48,081 nucleotides of DNA from Candidatus Magasanikbacteria bacterium CG11_big_fil_rev_8_21_14_0_20_39_34 (GTDB lineage Bacteria > Patescibacteriota > Patescibacteriia > Magasanikbacterales > UBA922). Shown here piece after piece: positions 17,181 through 26,194 of this stretch. Where the stretch lies: the NCBI GenBank assembly GCA_002787355.1, contig PCWN01000007.1:16232-64312 (forward strand). The letters run 5' to 3'. The position numbers were made by a program, and so were the translations under genes. Position 1 is the first letter of the stretch, and each line of letters starts with the position of its first letter. A model generated the notes under the pieces. The model worked only from the letters and a program-made list of their open reading frames with translations. It was not told where the DNA came from and made no database searches.

Positions 17181-19286
17181 ATGAAAGAACAATTTTCTTT
17201 GGAATCAGGATATAAGCCAGCCGGTGATCAGCCCCAAGCCATTGAGGGGCTTGTTTCGAGTTTGCAGAAAGGGAATAAAAAACAGACCCTCCTGGGAGTA
17301 ACGGGTTCTGGAAAAACATTTACGGTTGCCAATGTCATACAGAAAATTCAAAAACCAACATTGGTCATTGCACACAATAAGACGCTCGCAGCACAATTGT
17401 GCAATGAATTTCGTGAATTTTTTCCTAAGAATGCGGTTGAGTATTTTGTGAGTTATTACGATTATTATCAACCAGAAGCCTATATTGCGAGTTCTGACAC
17501 CTATATAGAAAAAGAAGCACAGATAAATGACGAAATTGATAGGCTACGGCATGCTTGCACTCAGGCATTACTTTCAAGAAAAGATGTTATTATTGTTTCT
17601 TCGGTTTCTGCCATTTATAACCTTGGTTCTCCAAAGGAATATGAACAAGTCGTCCTTCATCTCAAAAAGGGGGATAGATTAGATAGACGTGGACTCATGC
17701 AGCACTTGATTGACATTCATTTTGAGCGAACCAATAGTGATCTATCACGTGGACAGTTTCGTATGCGTGGACAGCTATTTGAAATCATGCCGGTTAATGA
17801 AGAAAAAATATATCGTTTTGAAGTTTCGTCTCAAATTGATCTGATAGAAAAAATTCATCCGGTTACCCGCAAAGTAGAATCAGAGATGCATGATGCATGG
17901 TTTTTCCCCGCAAAGCATTATGTTGCGGGGGAAAGTATTCGGCTGCAGGCAATGGAGAATATAAAAAGTGAGCTCAAAGAACGGTTGGACTATTTTCAAA
18001 AAAAAGGAATGCCTTTGGAATATGAACGTTTAAAACGGAGAGTAAAATATGATTTAGAAATGATTGCCAACGTTGGGTATTGCAATGGAATTGAAAATTA
18101 TTCAAGACATTTCGATGGAAGACTCCCAGGAGAAGCTGCATTTTCTCTTCTTGATTTTTTTCGTTATGGATCCAGTAAAGGAGAGGCTCATGAAAAGAAT
18201 AATTTTCTTGTGGTGATTGATGAGTCACATGTCACGATTCCACAGATTCGTGGAATGTACCACGGTGATAGGGCAAGAAAAGAAAGTCTCATAAATCATG
18301 GTTTCAGACTTCCTTCTGCTTTTGATAACCGTCCGCTGACCTATGATGAATTTGACGAGCGTGTAGAGCAAGTTATTTATGTTTCGGCGACACCTTCTGA
18401 GTATGAATACAATGAGAGTGCCCTGGTTGCAGAACAGATTGTTCGTCCTACGGGTCTTGTTGATCCTGAAGTTATTATTCGTCCCGTGACCGGAGATGGA
18501 AGTGGAAAACAACTTTCTCAAGTAGAAGATGTTATTGTCGAAATTCAAAAACAGGTGAAGAAAAAGGAAAGAACTTTGGTTACAACACTTACAAAAAAAA
18601 TGGCGGAAGATTTAACGGAGTATTTGGAAGAAAAGAAAATTAAAGTAAAATATTTGCATAGTGATATAAAAACTATTGAGCGAATAGAAATTATCACTGA
18701 GCTTCGACGGGGGAATATTGATGTTATCGTTGGGGTAAATCTTTTGCGTGAAGGTTTGGATATTCCTGAAGTTTCTTTGGTGGCAATTTTGGATGCGGAT
18801 AAAGAAGGATTCTTGAGAAGTCAGACCAGTCTTGTACAAACTATTGGACGTGCAGCAAGAAACGTGAATGGAAAAGTTATTTTGTACGCGGATGAACGAA
18901 CGGGTTCTATTGATAAGGCAATTGAAGAAACAGATAGGAGAAGAAAGAAACAGTTAGCATATAATAAAAAGCACAACATTACTCCAAAGACAATTGAAAA
19001 AAATATAAAAAATATTTTAGAAGAATTTGGTATTACCAGTGTTCCAACAGAAGGTGGAAATCGTTCTCGACATAGTAAAAATTTGAAGGAGGGCAAACAT
19101 ACCTTGGATCTTGATCTTTTGGGAGACGGAAGAAGTGTTGCGGAAATTATAAAAGATAAGGAAATTAAAATGAAAGAAGCGGCACAAAAATTAGAGTTTG
19201 AATTAGCTGCTATTTTGCGTGATGAAATTCGAGAACTCACTGCACGCCAGAAAATGGTAAAGCGATCATCAAAAAAGAAAAAATAA
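17181..19286 (+). CDS. uvrB: Excinuclease ABC subunit B
   Basis: 701 residues from the ATG at 17181 (MKEQFSLESGY); a start at 17142 would add 13 unconserved residues. Helicase-like damage-verification subunit of nucleotide excision repair. Visible: P-loop GVTGSGKTFT, the beta-hairpin region YYDYYQPEAYIASSDTYIEK, DESHVTIPQ, the helicase motifs FLRSQTSLVQTIGRAARN, and a C-terminal UVR motif (KMKEAAQKLEFELAAILRDE) that contacts UvrC. An extended -10 (TGG before TATGAT, 17136-17141) lies ~40 bases upstream. uvrA and uvrC are both within 10 kb. sanA follows after four bases. Confidence 0.97.
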   Translation: MKEQFSLESGYKPAGDQPQAIEGLVSSLQKGNKKQTLLGVTGSGKTFTVANVIQKIQKPTLVIAHNKTLAAQLCNEFREFFPKNAVEYFVSYYDYYQPEAYIASSDTYIEKEAQINDEIDRLRHACTQALLSRKDVIIVSSVSAIYNLGSPKEYEQVVLHLKKGDRLDRRGLMQHLIDIHFERTNSDLSRGQFRMRGQLFEIMPVNEEKIYRFEVSSQIDLIEKIHPVTRKVESEMHDAWFFPAKHYVAGESIRLQAMENIKSELKERLDYFQKKGMPLEYERLKRRVKYDLEMIANVGYCNGIENYSRHFDGRLPGEAAFSLLDFFRYGSSKGEAHEKNNFLVVIDESHVTIPQIRGMYHGDRARKESLINHGFRLPSAFDNRPLTYDEFDERVEQVIYVSATPSEYEYNESALVAEQIVRPTGLVDPEVIIRPVTGDGSGKQLSQVEDVIVEIQKQVKKKERTLVTTLTKKMAEDLTEYLEEKKIKVKYLHSDIKTIERIEIITELRRGNIDVIVGVNLLREGLDIPEVSLVAILDADKEGFLRSQTSLVQTIGRAARNVNGKVILYADERTGSIDKAIEETDRRRKKQLAYNKKHNITPKTIEKNIKNILEEFGITSVPTEGGNRSRHSKNLKEGKHTLDLDLLGDGRSVAEIIKDKEIKMKEAAQKLEFELAAILRDEIRELTARQKMVKRSSKKKK

Positions 19287-19290
19287 CCGT

Positions 19291-19929
19291 ATGCATAAAA
19301 AAAACACTCTTGTAAGTGTAGGACTTTGGCTGGTACTTTTTGGTATCGCTGCCCTTTTGTATGCCAATCTTACTATTTTGCAGTATCGGCAGGGAATTTA
19401 CACAGATCTTGCCTTGGTGCCTCAAGCTCCAGTTGCTCTGGTATTTGGTGGCGGTATGAAAGAAAATGGTGAACAATCCGATTATCAGTTTGATAGAGTG
19501 CGTGCTGGAATAGAGCTGTATAAATCAGGAAAAGTAGGAAAAATTATGATGACGGGGGATGATGGCAGAAGAAGGGCCGATGAAGTGGATGCCATGAAAA
19601 AACAAGCCATGGATATAGGAATTCCGGACACAGATATTATTGTAGACCCAGCAGGACTTAGAACTTATGAAAGCTGTTACAGAGCAAAACACATCTATGG
19701 TCTTACCGATATTATTGCTGTTTCACAAAATTTTCACCTGCCACGCATTATCTACTTTTGCTCTCGACAGGGGATACATGTAGTAGGATTTTCTGCGGAC
19801 AGAAGAGACTATGAGAGCATTTACTTTATTCACGTTCGTGAAATCCTTGCTCGTCTCAAAGGATGGTGGCAACAAGAGGTTACCAAACCAGAGCCACAAT
19901 ACTTGGGAGAAAAAATTCAAGTACTCTAG
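19291..19929 (+). CDS. SanA/YdcF-like DUF218 membrane protein
   Basis: 212 residues: one N-terminal transmembrane segment (about 8-27) and a DUF218 domain with VALVFGGGM, the TGDDGRRRADEVDAMK stretch and AVSQNFHLPRIIYFC, as in SanA (vancomycin exclusion) proteins. The family is linked to envelope or peptidoglycan precursor metabolism; the reaction is unknown. Four bases after uvrB, so co-transcribed. Convergent with the lipoprotein gene at 19934 with no terminator between. Confidence 0.85.
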   Translation: MHKKNTLVSVGLWLVLFGIAALLYANLTILQYRQGIYTDLALVPQAPVALVFGGGMKENGEQSDYQFDRVRAGIELYKSGKVGKIMMTGDDGRRRADEVDAMKKQAMDIGIPDTDIIVDPAGLRTYESCYRAKHIYGLTDIIAVSQNFHLPRIIYFCSRQGIHVVGFSADRRDYESIYFIHVREILARLKGWWQQEVTKPEPQYLGEKIQVL

Positions 19930-19933
19930 GAAA

Positions 19934-20353
19934 CTATTGAACGTCTACTTCTACATCATTACTATAAAGAGAACATTTTTTGTCCTTCATAATACAAATA
20001 CGGAAGTATTCTTTCCCCTTTGGAAGGTTAATCCATGTGACTTGACGTCTATCCGGACCTTGAAAGAACCAATAATTGGTTGGGTAAACAGGTTCTGGGT
20101 TTTTTCCTCTCACAAGAGTCATTCCTTCTGCAACATCAAGATGTCCAAGAATTGACCATTCAAAGTGAACACTTTGATCTCCATTTGGGAGTGCTTTGAG
20201 CTCAATAGAGGGCGCCCCTTGAGTGGAGGGAGTGTGTTCTACGGTGGGAGTATTTTCTGAATTTTGAGGGTTATATGTTGACTCACTTGCGCAGCCGGAA
20301 AAAAGAATAAGAAGTGAACAAATAGTTAAAAAAGTAGGAGACCAATTTTTCAT
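19934..20353 (-). CDS. Lipoprotein, paralogue of the 20726-21220 product
   Basis: 139 residues from the ATG at 20353: lipoprotein signal with lipobox LFSGC, a Pro/Thr/Ser linker, then a ~75-residue fibronectin-like domain with GKNPEPVYP, NYWFFQGPD and a C-terminal part with two cysteines (FRICIMKDKKCSLYSND). The domain matches that of the lipoprotein upstream of mazG (PEPTYP, WWWWRGP, FRLCVLKGETCLEYSN). Binding or scaffold role likely; no enzymatic motif. Separated from mazG by a terminator-like hairpin. Confidence 0.75.
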   Translation of the reverse strand: MKNWSPTFLTICSLLILFSGCASESTYNPQNSENTPTVEHTPSTQGAPSIELKALPNGDQSVHFEWSILGHLDVAEGMTLVRGKNPEPVYPTNYWFFQGPDRRQVTWINLPKGKEYFRICIMKDKKCSLYSNDVEVDVQ

Positions 20354-20365
20354 AAAGGTATCTTC

Positions 20366-20393
20366 AAAAATAAAAGCGGTACTATTGTACCGC
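20366..20393 (-). terminator. Intrinsic terminator or attenuator between mazG and lipoprotein gene
   Basis: 7-bp stem GCGGTAC / GTACCGC (20376-20393), loop of four bases, followed on the minus strand by TTTTATTTTT. It would limit expression of the downstream lipoprotein. Confidence 0.75.
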
Positions 20394-20408
20394 CTTCGTT
20401 TGTTTTTT

Positions 20409-20723
20409 TCAAGCATTTTCTTTGCGTTCCCAGTTTCTTCCCTTGTTCTTTTCTAATTTCTTGAGAATTGCATCCTCGATATCTATATTCAGACATCCAG
20501 CAAGATGCAGGACGCGTTGGATAATATCCCCCAACTCTTCTGCCAAGCCGTTGTCACCATCTCTATTTCCTTTTCTATATGCCTCAAATGCTTCGGTAAC
20601 TTCACTATGAATAAGAACAAATTTTTCTGCAACATCAATTTTGGAAGCGGATGTTCCAAATCCTTTTTCTTTCGCTTGTTGCATAACCAACTCAGAAAGA
20701 GAATGAAAACTTTGCTTATCCAT
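20409..20723 (-). CDS. MazG-like nucleotide pyrophosphohydrolase
   Basis: 104 residues, all-alpha NTP pyrophosphatase fold. The metal-binding acids appear as HSEVTEAFEAY (ExxE) and EELGDIIQRV (ExxD). Short single-domain form; family members remove non-canonical or excess NTPs. It sits two bases after the upstream lipoprotein gene, an odd partner for a cytoplasmic housekeeping enzyme. Ends with TGA, evidence for a standard code. Confidence 0.85.
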   Translation of the reverse strand: MDKQSFHSLSELVMQQAKEKGFGTSASKIDVAEKFVLIHSEVTEAFEAYRKGNRDGDNGLAEELGDIIQRVLHLAGCLNIDIEDAILKKLEKNKGRNWERKENA

Positions 20724-20725
20724 AT

Positions 20726-21220
20726 TTATTGAATGGTGAGTTCCAGTGGATTACTGTATTCTAGACAGGTTTCTCCTTTGAGAACACAAAGGCGAAAATA
20801 AGCTTTCCCTTCTGGGAGGTCTTCCCAGGTAAGATCATGATGGGCGGGGCCTCTCCACCACCACCAGCTTGCAGGATAGGTTGGTTCTGGGTCAGTAGAT
20901 CGTATGACCACATATTTTTCAGCTTGTGCTGCCATATCCTCAGGAATTTCCCAAGTAAATTCTGCCTTATGTTGCCCCATGGCTTTTCCTGAAAATTTTA
21001 TTTGGGTTTGGACGTGTGCGGAAGAAGTGTCAGAGGTTTTTTCTTCGGGCATCTGTTCTTCCTGCATTTTTTCTTCTGGCATGGCATCTTTTGTCATGAA
21101 AGTAGGGTTATCTTTTTGGGTGGAGTCAGAAGACATGGAATCTTGTGCTGGAGTTCCACATCCAGCAAAAATGAATACAATGCAAGCCAAAAAGGCAAGA
21201 GAAAAAGAAGGACGTTTCAT
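20726..21220 (-). CDS. Lipoprotein with acidic Met/Glu/Pro linker
   Basis: 164 residues from the ATG at 21220 (MKRPSFSLAF). Lipobox IFAGC, then a linker with repeated PEEKMQEEQMPEEK, and a ~95-residue domain shared with the 19934-20353 protein, including a run of four Trp (WWWWRGP) and two Cys. First gene of the run with mazG; promoter at 21253-21280. Function unknown; probably surface-exposed. Confidence 0.78.
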   Translation of the reverse strand: MKRPSFSLAFLACIVFIFAGCGTPAQDSMSSDSTQKDNPTFMTKDAMPEEKMQEEQMPEEKTSDTSSAHVQTQIKFSGKAMGQHKAEFTWEIPEDMAAQAEKYVVIRSTDPEPTYPASWWWWRGPAHHDLTWEDLPEGKAYFRLCVLKGETCLEYSNPLELTIQ

Positions 21221-21252
21221 AATTCTTTTTATCAAAAATTAGCTGTTAGTTT

Positions 21253-21280
21253 ATTATAACAGGTTTCAATACAAGGTCAA
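21253..21280 (-). promoter_or_regulatory. Promoter of the lipoprotein-mazG run
   Basis: Minus strand: -35 TTGACC (21275-21280), 16-base spacer ending TGT, perfect -10 TATAAT (21253-21258). Divergent from the uvrA promoter a few bases away. Confidence 0.8.
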
Positions 21281-21288
21281 AGCTTGTG

Positions 21289-21317
21289 TTGACAGGAAGT
21301 GAAATTTGTTTGATAAT
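21289..21317 (+). promoter_or_regulatory. uvrA promoter
   Basis: Consensus -35 TTGACA (21289-21294), 17-base spacer, -10 GATAAT (21312-21317). The ~50-base leader contains a GAGGA/TCCTC hairpin and GAGGAG before the ATG. I see no obvious LexA-type palindrome. Confidence 0.8.
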
Positions 21318-21374
21318 AGAGGAATGATCCTCAAAAGAGGACTTGTTTTGGTCTCATGAGGAGCAATCAATTTT

Positions 21375-23945
21375 ATGCAGGAAAAAATTGTTATCAAAGG
21401 TGCTCGTGAGCACAATCTCAAAAATATTGATCTTGAACTTCCAAGAAACAATATGATTGTTTTCACAGGGCTTTCCGGTTCGGGAAAGTCTTCTTTGGCG
21501 TTTGATACCATCTTTGCAGAAGGTCAACGGCGGTATGTTGAGAGCTTATCCGCGTATGCCAGACAATTCTTAGGAAATTTGCAAAAACCAGACGTAGATG
21601 AGATTGAAGGGCTTTCTCCTGGAATTTCTATTGACCAAAAAGCCCATGGTGCCAACCCACGATCTACGGTGGCAACGATTACAGAAATTTACGATTATTT
21701 GCGGGTTTTATTTGCTCGAATTGGGAAACCGCACTGTCCTGTTTGTGGAACAAAAATTGAAAAGATGACTACGGACCAAATAGAGGATCAGATCATCAAA
21801 ACCTTGAAAGAAAAGAAAATACAATCTGGCGAACTCATTCTTTTTTCTCCGGTAGTTCGTGGGAGAAAAGGGGAGTACTATCAGATGCTCTATGATATGT
21901 ATAATTCTGGATTTTTGGAAGTGAGAGTAGATGGAAAAATAAAGAGTTTACGTGAGAGAATTACACTTACAAAAAATAAAAAACATACTATTGAGATTGT
22001 TATAGATAAGATCCCTCTCTCTGGGATGAACTTTGAAAAAAATACAGATGATTGGCAGAGACTTGCAGAGGCGGTTGAAACCTCAGTGGATCTTTCAAAT
22101 GGTCTTTGTACAGTAAATTATGTGGGGAAGGATGAGCAAATTTATTCAACAGAATATTCGTGTCCAAACGATGGTTTTAGTTTCCCAGAAATTGAACCAA
22201 GACTTTTTAGTTTTAATAGTCCTTATGGATACTGTAAATCCTGTACGGGAATTGGGACGGTAGAACTTTTTTCAGAGGATCTTTGTACGATCTGTTTGGG
22301 TTCCCGATTGAATGAAAATGCATTGAGTGTAAAAATTGGTGAAAAAAATATTTGGGAAATTGTGCAGATGCCTATTGTTGAGTGTTATGATTTCTTTTTA
22401 AAACTCAAGGAAAAACTCACAGAAAAAGAATTAGAAATTTCAGGCGCGGCTCTTCGTGAAGTACGGAATCGTTTGAAGTTTATGTTTGATGTGGGACTTC
22501 ACTACCTTGCATTGGAACGTCGTGCTGGAACACTCTCCGGTGGAGAGGCACAACGTATTCGTCTTGCTTCGCAAGTTGGTCAGCAGTTGGTAGGAGCAAT
22601 GTATGTGCTTGATGAACCAACCATTGGTCTGCATCAGAGAGACAATCAACAGTTAGTTTCAACATTACGGAATCTTTGTGATATTGGAAATACGATTATT
22701 GTAGTTGAACATGATGAGGATACGATTCTTGAGAGCGATTGGGTGGTAGATATTGGTCCTGGTGCCGGAAAGCATGGTGGACATATTGTTTACAGTGGAC
22801 CACTTCATGAACTCTTATCTGAAAAAAAAGGCACCAAAACTTTTCCTACAAAGACCAAAGGAAGTGCTCAAAAATCTTTGACCGGTCAGTTTCTGCGGGG
22901 AGAAAAAAAGACTGAGCTTCCTGAAAAACGAAGAAAAGTAGATAGCTCCACTCCAAAGCTCAAAATAAAGGGAGCCACAGAACACAATCTGAAAAATATA
23001 AATGTAGAAATTCCTTTGAAACGGTTTGTGTGTATAACCGGAGTTTCTGGATCGGGAAAGTCTACACTCATGAATGATATTTTGTATAGAGCGGTCGCAA
23101 ATAAACTTCATCATGTGGAGAAACGTATTGGCGCCCATAAAGAAATACTTGGTCTTGAATATCTTGATAAAATTATTCGTATAGATCAAGGCCCAATTGG
23201 TAGAACACCTCGAAGTAATCCAGCAACCTATACCAAAGCCTATGACGGTATTCGAGATATTTTTACCGAAACTCCGGAGGCAAAAATTCGTGGTTACAAA
23301 AAAGGAAGATTTAGTTTTAACAGACCAGGTGGACGGTGTGAAAACTGTGAGGGAAGAGGAACACTCCAGATTGAAATGCACTTTTTGCCAAGTGTAGAAA
23401 TTTTATGTGATGTTTGTAATGGAAAACGTTTCAACAATGAAACACTACAGGTTCATTTCAAAGGGAAAAACATTTCTGAGGTATTGGACATGACCATAGA
23501 AGAAGGGGAAGAATTTTTTAAGGATATTCCTTTTATTGAAGATAAATTAAAAGTACTCAATGAGGTTGGCTTGGATTATCTTACACTGGGGCAGTCGGCC
23601 ACCACGCTTTCCGGTGGTGAGGCACAACGTATTAAGCTCTCAAAAGAACTTGCGAAAAGATCCACCACCAAAACACTTTATCTTCTTGATGAGCCAACAA
23701 CCGGTCTTCATTATGAGGATGTACGCAAGCTTATTGGCGTATTGCAGTCTTTGGTTTCCAAAGGAAATACTGTTGTAGTCATTGAACACAATCTGGATCT
23801 TATAAAATGTGTTGATTGGATTGTAGATCTTGGTCCAGAAGGAGGAGACAAAGGGGGAGAACTGGTAAAGGTAGGAACACCAGAGGACGTTGCACGCTAC
23901 GCCAAAAGCTTTACCGGGCAATACCTAAGAAAGTATCTTCTTTGA
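21375..23945 (+). CDS. uvrA: Excinuclease ABC subunit A, compact form
   Basis: 856 residues against about 940 usually. Two ABC ATPase halves: P-loops GLSGSGKSS and GVSGSGKST, signatures [11 protein letters not shown] and [11 protein letters not shown], Walker [12 protein letters not shown] and [11 protein letters not shown]. The C-terminal zinc module is intact (CENC ... CDVC). The shortening falls between CKSC and CTIC in the first half, where most family members have a ~80-residue insert, so the two pairs are only ~17 residues apart. Earlier, SCPNDGF has Asp where His or Cys is common. Damage recognition with UvrB in nucleotide excision repair. The 3' end overlaps the convergent DUF917 gene by 21 bases. 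Confidence 0.96.
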   Translation: MQEKIVIKGAREHNLKNIDLELPRNNMIVFTGLSGSGKSSLAFDTIFAEGQRRYVESLSAYARQFLGNLQKPDVDEIEGLSPGISIDQKAHGANPRSTVATITEIYDYLRVLFARIGKPHCPVCGTKIEKMTTDQIEDQIIKTLKEKKIQSGELILFSPVVRGRKGEYYQMLYDMYNSGFLEVRVDGKIKSLRERITLTKNKKHTIEIVIDKIPLSGMNFEKNTDDWQRLAEAVETSVDLSNGLCTVNYVGKDEQIYSTEYSCPNDGFSFPEIEPRLFSFNSPYGYCKSCTGIGTVELFSEDLCTICLGSRLNENALSVKIGEKNIWEIVQMPIVECYDFFLKLKEKLTEKELEISGAALREVRNRLKFMFDVGLHYLALERRAGTLSGGEAQRIRLASQVGQQLVGAMYVLDEPTIGLHQRDNQQLVSTLRNLCDIGNTIIVVEHDEDTILESDWVVDIGPGAGKHGGHIVYSGPLHELLSEKKGTKTFPTKTKGSAQKSLTGQFLRGEKKTELPEKRRKVDSSTPKLKIKGATEHNLKNINVEIPLKRFVCITGVSGSGKSTLMNDILYRAVANKLHHVEKRIGAHKEILGLEYLDKIIRIDQGPIGRTPRSNPATYTKAYDGIRDIFTETPEAKIRGYKKGRFSFNRPGGRCENCEGRGTLQIEMHFLPSVEILCDVCNGKRFNNETLQVHFKGKNISEVLDMTIEEGEEFFKDIPFIEDKLKVLNEVGLDYLTLGQSATTLSGGEAQRIKLSKELAKRSTTKTLYLLDEPTTGLHYEDVRKLIGVLQSLVSKGNTVVVIEHNLDLIKCVDWIVDLGPEGGDKGGELVKVGTPEDVARYAKSFTGQYLRKYLL

Positions 23946-24995
23946 TGATACCAATCCTTCTATACTCTCTGTAGTAAGGGAAACTTCATTGAATGGAAAA
24001 CCAAAAGTTTTGGGGCAAAAAAGTTCTTTTGCCTTTTTTGATTGCCAAAGTGGTTTTGCTGGTATCCCCAGTATTTGTATTTGCATATTTTCTTTCAGAT
24101 CTGCATTGTAAATGGGCATATTATTTTCATCAAGCATGATGAGAAGCTCCGGACAGGTAAGAACTACTTCATCATTTATCCAAAGAATAAGATTTTCATT
24201 TTTTATAAACACTTTTGCGTTACTTTGAGAATTGGAAAGAAAGAGATCAAGTCCGGTAAATCCACTCATCATTTTTTCTTCTTTTTTGTTTACAACTCCT
24301 TCAAAGAGGATTTTCCCTTTGAGTGTTTTGAGAAGTTCGTTTATATTTTTTGTCTCAAGCATTTTTCCAATAAAAAGCGCTTCAGAAATTGTTTTTTGCT
24401 CACAGCTTTGTATGATTTGCTGTTTACTCATCGGGTATCCTACCACTTGAGCGTCACCTCCGGAGAGTTCGGCAAAGCTGCGCATAAAACTTTCTTCACT
24501 TTTAAGTGATGAGGATTTGAGAAGCATAGCTTCGTCACCATTATTATTGGCAATAGCAAAGGGAGTTCGTGGAATATCAAACAAGGTAATGGTTTCCAAA
24601 AATACTTCTGGTGTGGATCTTCCTCCAACAATATCTGCATCAATAACGGGAAGGTCAAGTATATCCGCCAAGAAAAAAGTTATCGCAAGGGAAAGTGGCC
24701 CAATTTCTACCGGGATAATTCCTGCTATTTTTTTGTTCATGAATTTTGAAAGATTTTGGAATGCTTTTTGTATGGGAATACTTGGGTCAGAGCAATTGGT
24801 AATGGATCCTACCCCAAATGCCGTGATAAATAGGGCATCTTCATCAAATTCTTGTATGGACTCAACGATAAGCTTTTCTTTCTTTTCAAAAATTTTCAGA
24901 AAAACTTCTTTTGCTTTTTTGGGACAACCACCACCGCCAGTGCCAAAAAAAGTACTTCCTAAGAGAAATGCATCGAGATTATTTTTTTGAATCAT
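23925..24995 (-). CDS. DUF917 family protein (hydantoinase/oxoprolinase-associated)
   Basis: 356 residues. Family hallmarks: GSTFFGTGGGGCP near the N terminus, FGVGSITNCSDPSIP, a PVEIGPLSL stretch and PVIDADIVGGRSTPE. Related proteins are sulfur-hydantoin desulfurases or companions of hydantoinases. No hydantoinase gene is nearby, so its substrate here is unknown. Unusual cargo for a reduced genome. The 3' end overlaps uvrA. Confidence 0.8.
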   Translation of the reverse strand: MIQKNNLDAFLLGSTFFGTGGGGCPKKAKEVFLKIFEKKEKLIVESIQEFDEDALFITAFGVGSITNCSDPSIPIQKAFQNLSKFMNKKIAGIIPVEIGPLSLAITFFLADILDLPVIDADIVGGRSTPEVFLETITLFDIPRTPFAIANNNGDEAMLLKSSSLKSEESFMRSFAELSGGDAQVVGYPMSKQQIIQSCEQKTISEALFIGKMLETKNINELLKTLKGKILFEGVVNKKEEKMMSGFTGLDLFLSNSQSNAKVFIKNENLILWINDEVVLTCPELLIMLDENNMPIYNADLKENMQIQILGIPAKPLWQSKKAKELFCPKTFGFPFNEVSLTTESIEGLVSSKKILS

Positions 24996-25025
24996 AACAA
25001 TTTGTTTAAATAAATAAGTTATTTT

Positions 25026-25053
25026 CTACGGCGGGGTGGATTAGCCGCCGTAG
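25026..25053 (-). other. Hairpin with the stop codon in its loop
   Basis: 9-bp perfect stem CTACGGCGG / CCGCCGTAG; the TAA of the 25041-25994 gene lies in the 10-base loop. No T run follows on the minus strand. Confidence 0.6.
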
Positions 25054-25994
25054 ATGAAGGTGAGATCGTGGAGGATACGCTCCGTGAGTTCGGAAAGTGA
25101 AAATCCGAATGGATCAGGGGTTGTGAATGCGAAGTTCACACGTGACCAATCATCTGCCTGGAAGTTCTTCCAGTTGGAATGGTTGGTAACCTCATCAAGC
25201 GGAAGAAGTCGTGTGGGGCCGGCACTGCACCAGAATGGGAGGAATCCCATCTGGTAGAGATGGCTTCGGTCAAACACCTTCGCAAAACCCGAGAGGTGGG
25301 GTGGGACGTCCATGTGGTGGATGGGCTCGCAAATGCACCCACGGTCAATGCCAAGGATGTCCAGCCAAAGAGGCGTGTACATCAACTCGACCTTGGCAAA
25401 GTCGCGGTCAGCGGGTCGGATGTTCTTCCCCGTTTGGCGTTCCCAGATGCGCAGGGCCAGTTCAAGCTCGCGCTCGACAGAACTGCTGTAGACCACATCT
25501 ACCTGACCGCGGAAACCGTAGTTGTGCAGCCAACGTTGAATGACAGGGGCGCCCTGTGTCTGGTGAACCTCTTGGAAGATCTGTGCAATCTTCTCTCCGT
25601 TGAGCCCCGTCCACTTGGCCACGCGTTTGGCCCAGATGGAGTCTTCCACGATGTAGACCACACGCTTGCAGCTTCGGGGCGGAATGCCCACACAGTCGTG
25701 TACCTGGTCTACACGTGGGTACCAGGACATGATCCACTCGCGGAAGCTCTCCTCGGTCTTGAAGGTGAGCTTCTTCTTTCGGATCTGGTCCGAGTCCGCC
25801 GTGAACAGCGAACAGATACCACCGATCCACGTGAACCGGTTGGGGTCGAGGTGTTCACCGCCGTTGCGGATGACGAGAACCTTCTTGCCCGTGGGGCCGT
25901 GGTTCCTATCATCGTGCTCACAGGGTGTGCACAGACCGTAGTTGTGGGGGTCGAATCCCTGCGTGGAGAGTTCCTTTCGAATCCAGTTTCGCAT
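25041..25994 (-). CDS. GC-rich orphan gene, 317-residue protein of unknown function
   Basis: Starts at ATG 25994 with GGAGG four bases upstream. Codons end mostly in G or C, in contrast to the flanking genes. The protein is soluble (no signal or membrane segment), has a CxxC near the N terminus (LCTPCEHDD), further cysteines in CVGIPPRSC and GCICEP, a central basic region (RVAKWTGLNGEKIAQIF) and many aromatics towards the end. I do not recognise a family. The long, highly structured leader (25996-26240) suggests conditional expression. Composition and isolation suggest horizontal acquisition. Coding status is well supported by length, ribosome site and codon bias. Confidence 0.75.
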   Translation of the reverse strand: MRNWIRKELSTQGFDPHNYGLCTPCEHDDRNHGPTGKKVLVIRNGGEHLDPNRFTWIGGICSLFTADSDQIRKKKLTFKTEESFREWIMSWYPRVDQVHDCVGIPPRSCKRVVYIVEDSIWAKRVAKWTGLNGEKIAQIFQEVHQTQGAPVIQRWLHNYGFRGQVDVVYSSSVERELELALRIWERQTGKNIRPADRDFAKVELMYTPLWLDILGIDRGCICEPIHHMDVPPHLSGFAKVFDRSHLYQMGFLPFWCSAGPTRLLPLDEVTNHSNWKNFQADDWSRVNFAFTTPDPFGFSLSELTERILHDLTFIYGG

Positions 25995-25995
25995 G

Positions 25996-26040
25996 TTTCC
26001 TCCAGCGAAAAAATCCGGCGTTACTTGCCGGATGGAGGTT
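25996..26040 (-). promoter_or_regulatory. Terminator / ribosome-site-sequestering hairpin before the GC-rich gene
   Basis: Minus-strand RNA: CCTCCA - TCCGGC AAGTAAC GCCGGA - TTTTTT - CGC - TGGAGG - AAAC - ATG. The inner stem (26013-26019 / 26027-26033) plus T6 is an intrinsic terminator; the outer CCTCCA (26033-26038) can pair with the Shine-Dalgarno TGGAGG (25999-26004). Either would switch the gene off. Confidence 0.7.
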
Positions 26041-26053
26041 CACATATTTTGAA

Positions 26054-26105
26054 GTATCCAAACTATCACCTGGCAAGTACGAGTATGCGGTGATAGTGAT
26101 GATAC
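26054..26105 (-). promoter_or_regulatory. Leader hairpin 2 with possible antiterminator
   Basis: Stem 26062-26070 / 26089-26097 (9 bp, ACTATCACC / GGTGATAGT), extended by 26054-26058 / 26101-26105 across a 3x3 internal loop. Its 18-base loop contains TACTTGCC (minus strand), complementary over eight bases to GGCAAGTA in the following terminator (26022-26029), so loop pairing would break the terminator. Confidence 0.65.
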
Positions 26106-26154
26106 AAATTTTGTTTTGATTTTTTTAAAAAAGTCATAATAAATGTATTCAAAC

Positions 26155-26175
26155 AAAAAACGCCCTTTTGGGCGG
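26155..26175 (-). terminator. Intrinsic terminator inside the leader
   Basis: CGCCC AAAA GGGCG followed by TTTTTT on the minus strand, upstream of the GC-rich gene rather than behind a gene. Its 5' arm CCGCCC can pair with GGGTGG of the preceding hairpin (26203-26208). Confidence 0.8.
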
Positions 26176-26194
26176 TTCACGGAAAATTTTTACA

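Noticed and set aside
25026-25053. Integron attC site at the ends of GC-rich genes
   Set aside because: The hairpins lack the paired RYYYAAC/GTTRRRY core boxes and no integrase is present.
25041-25994. GC-rich segment as assembly contamination
   Set aside because: AT-rich host-like promoters, leaders and terminators run straight into the GC-rich genes, and three such islands recur in the window; contamination cannot be fully excluded without reads.
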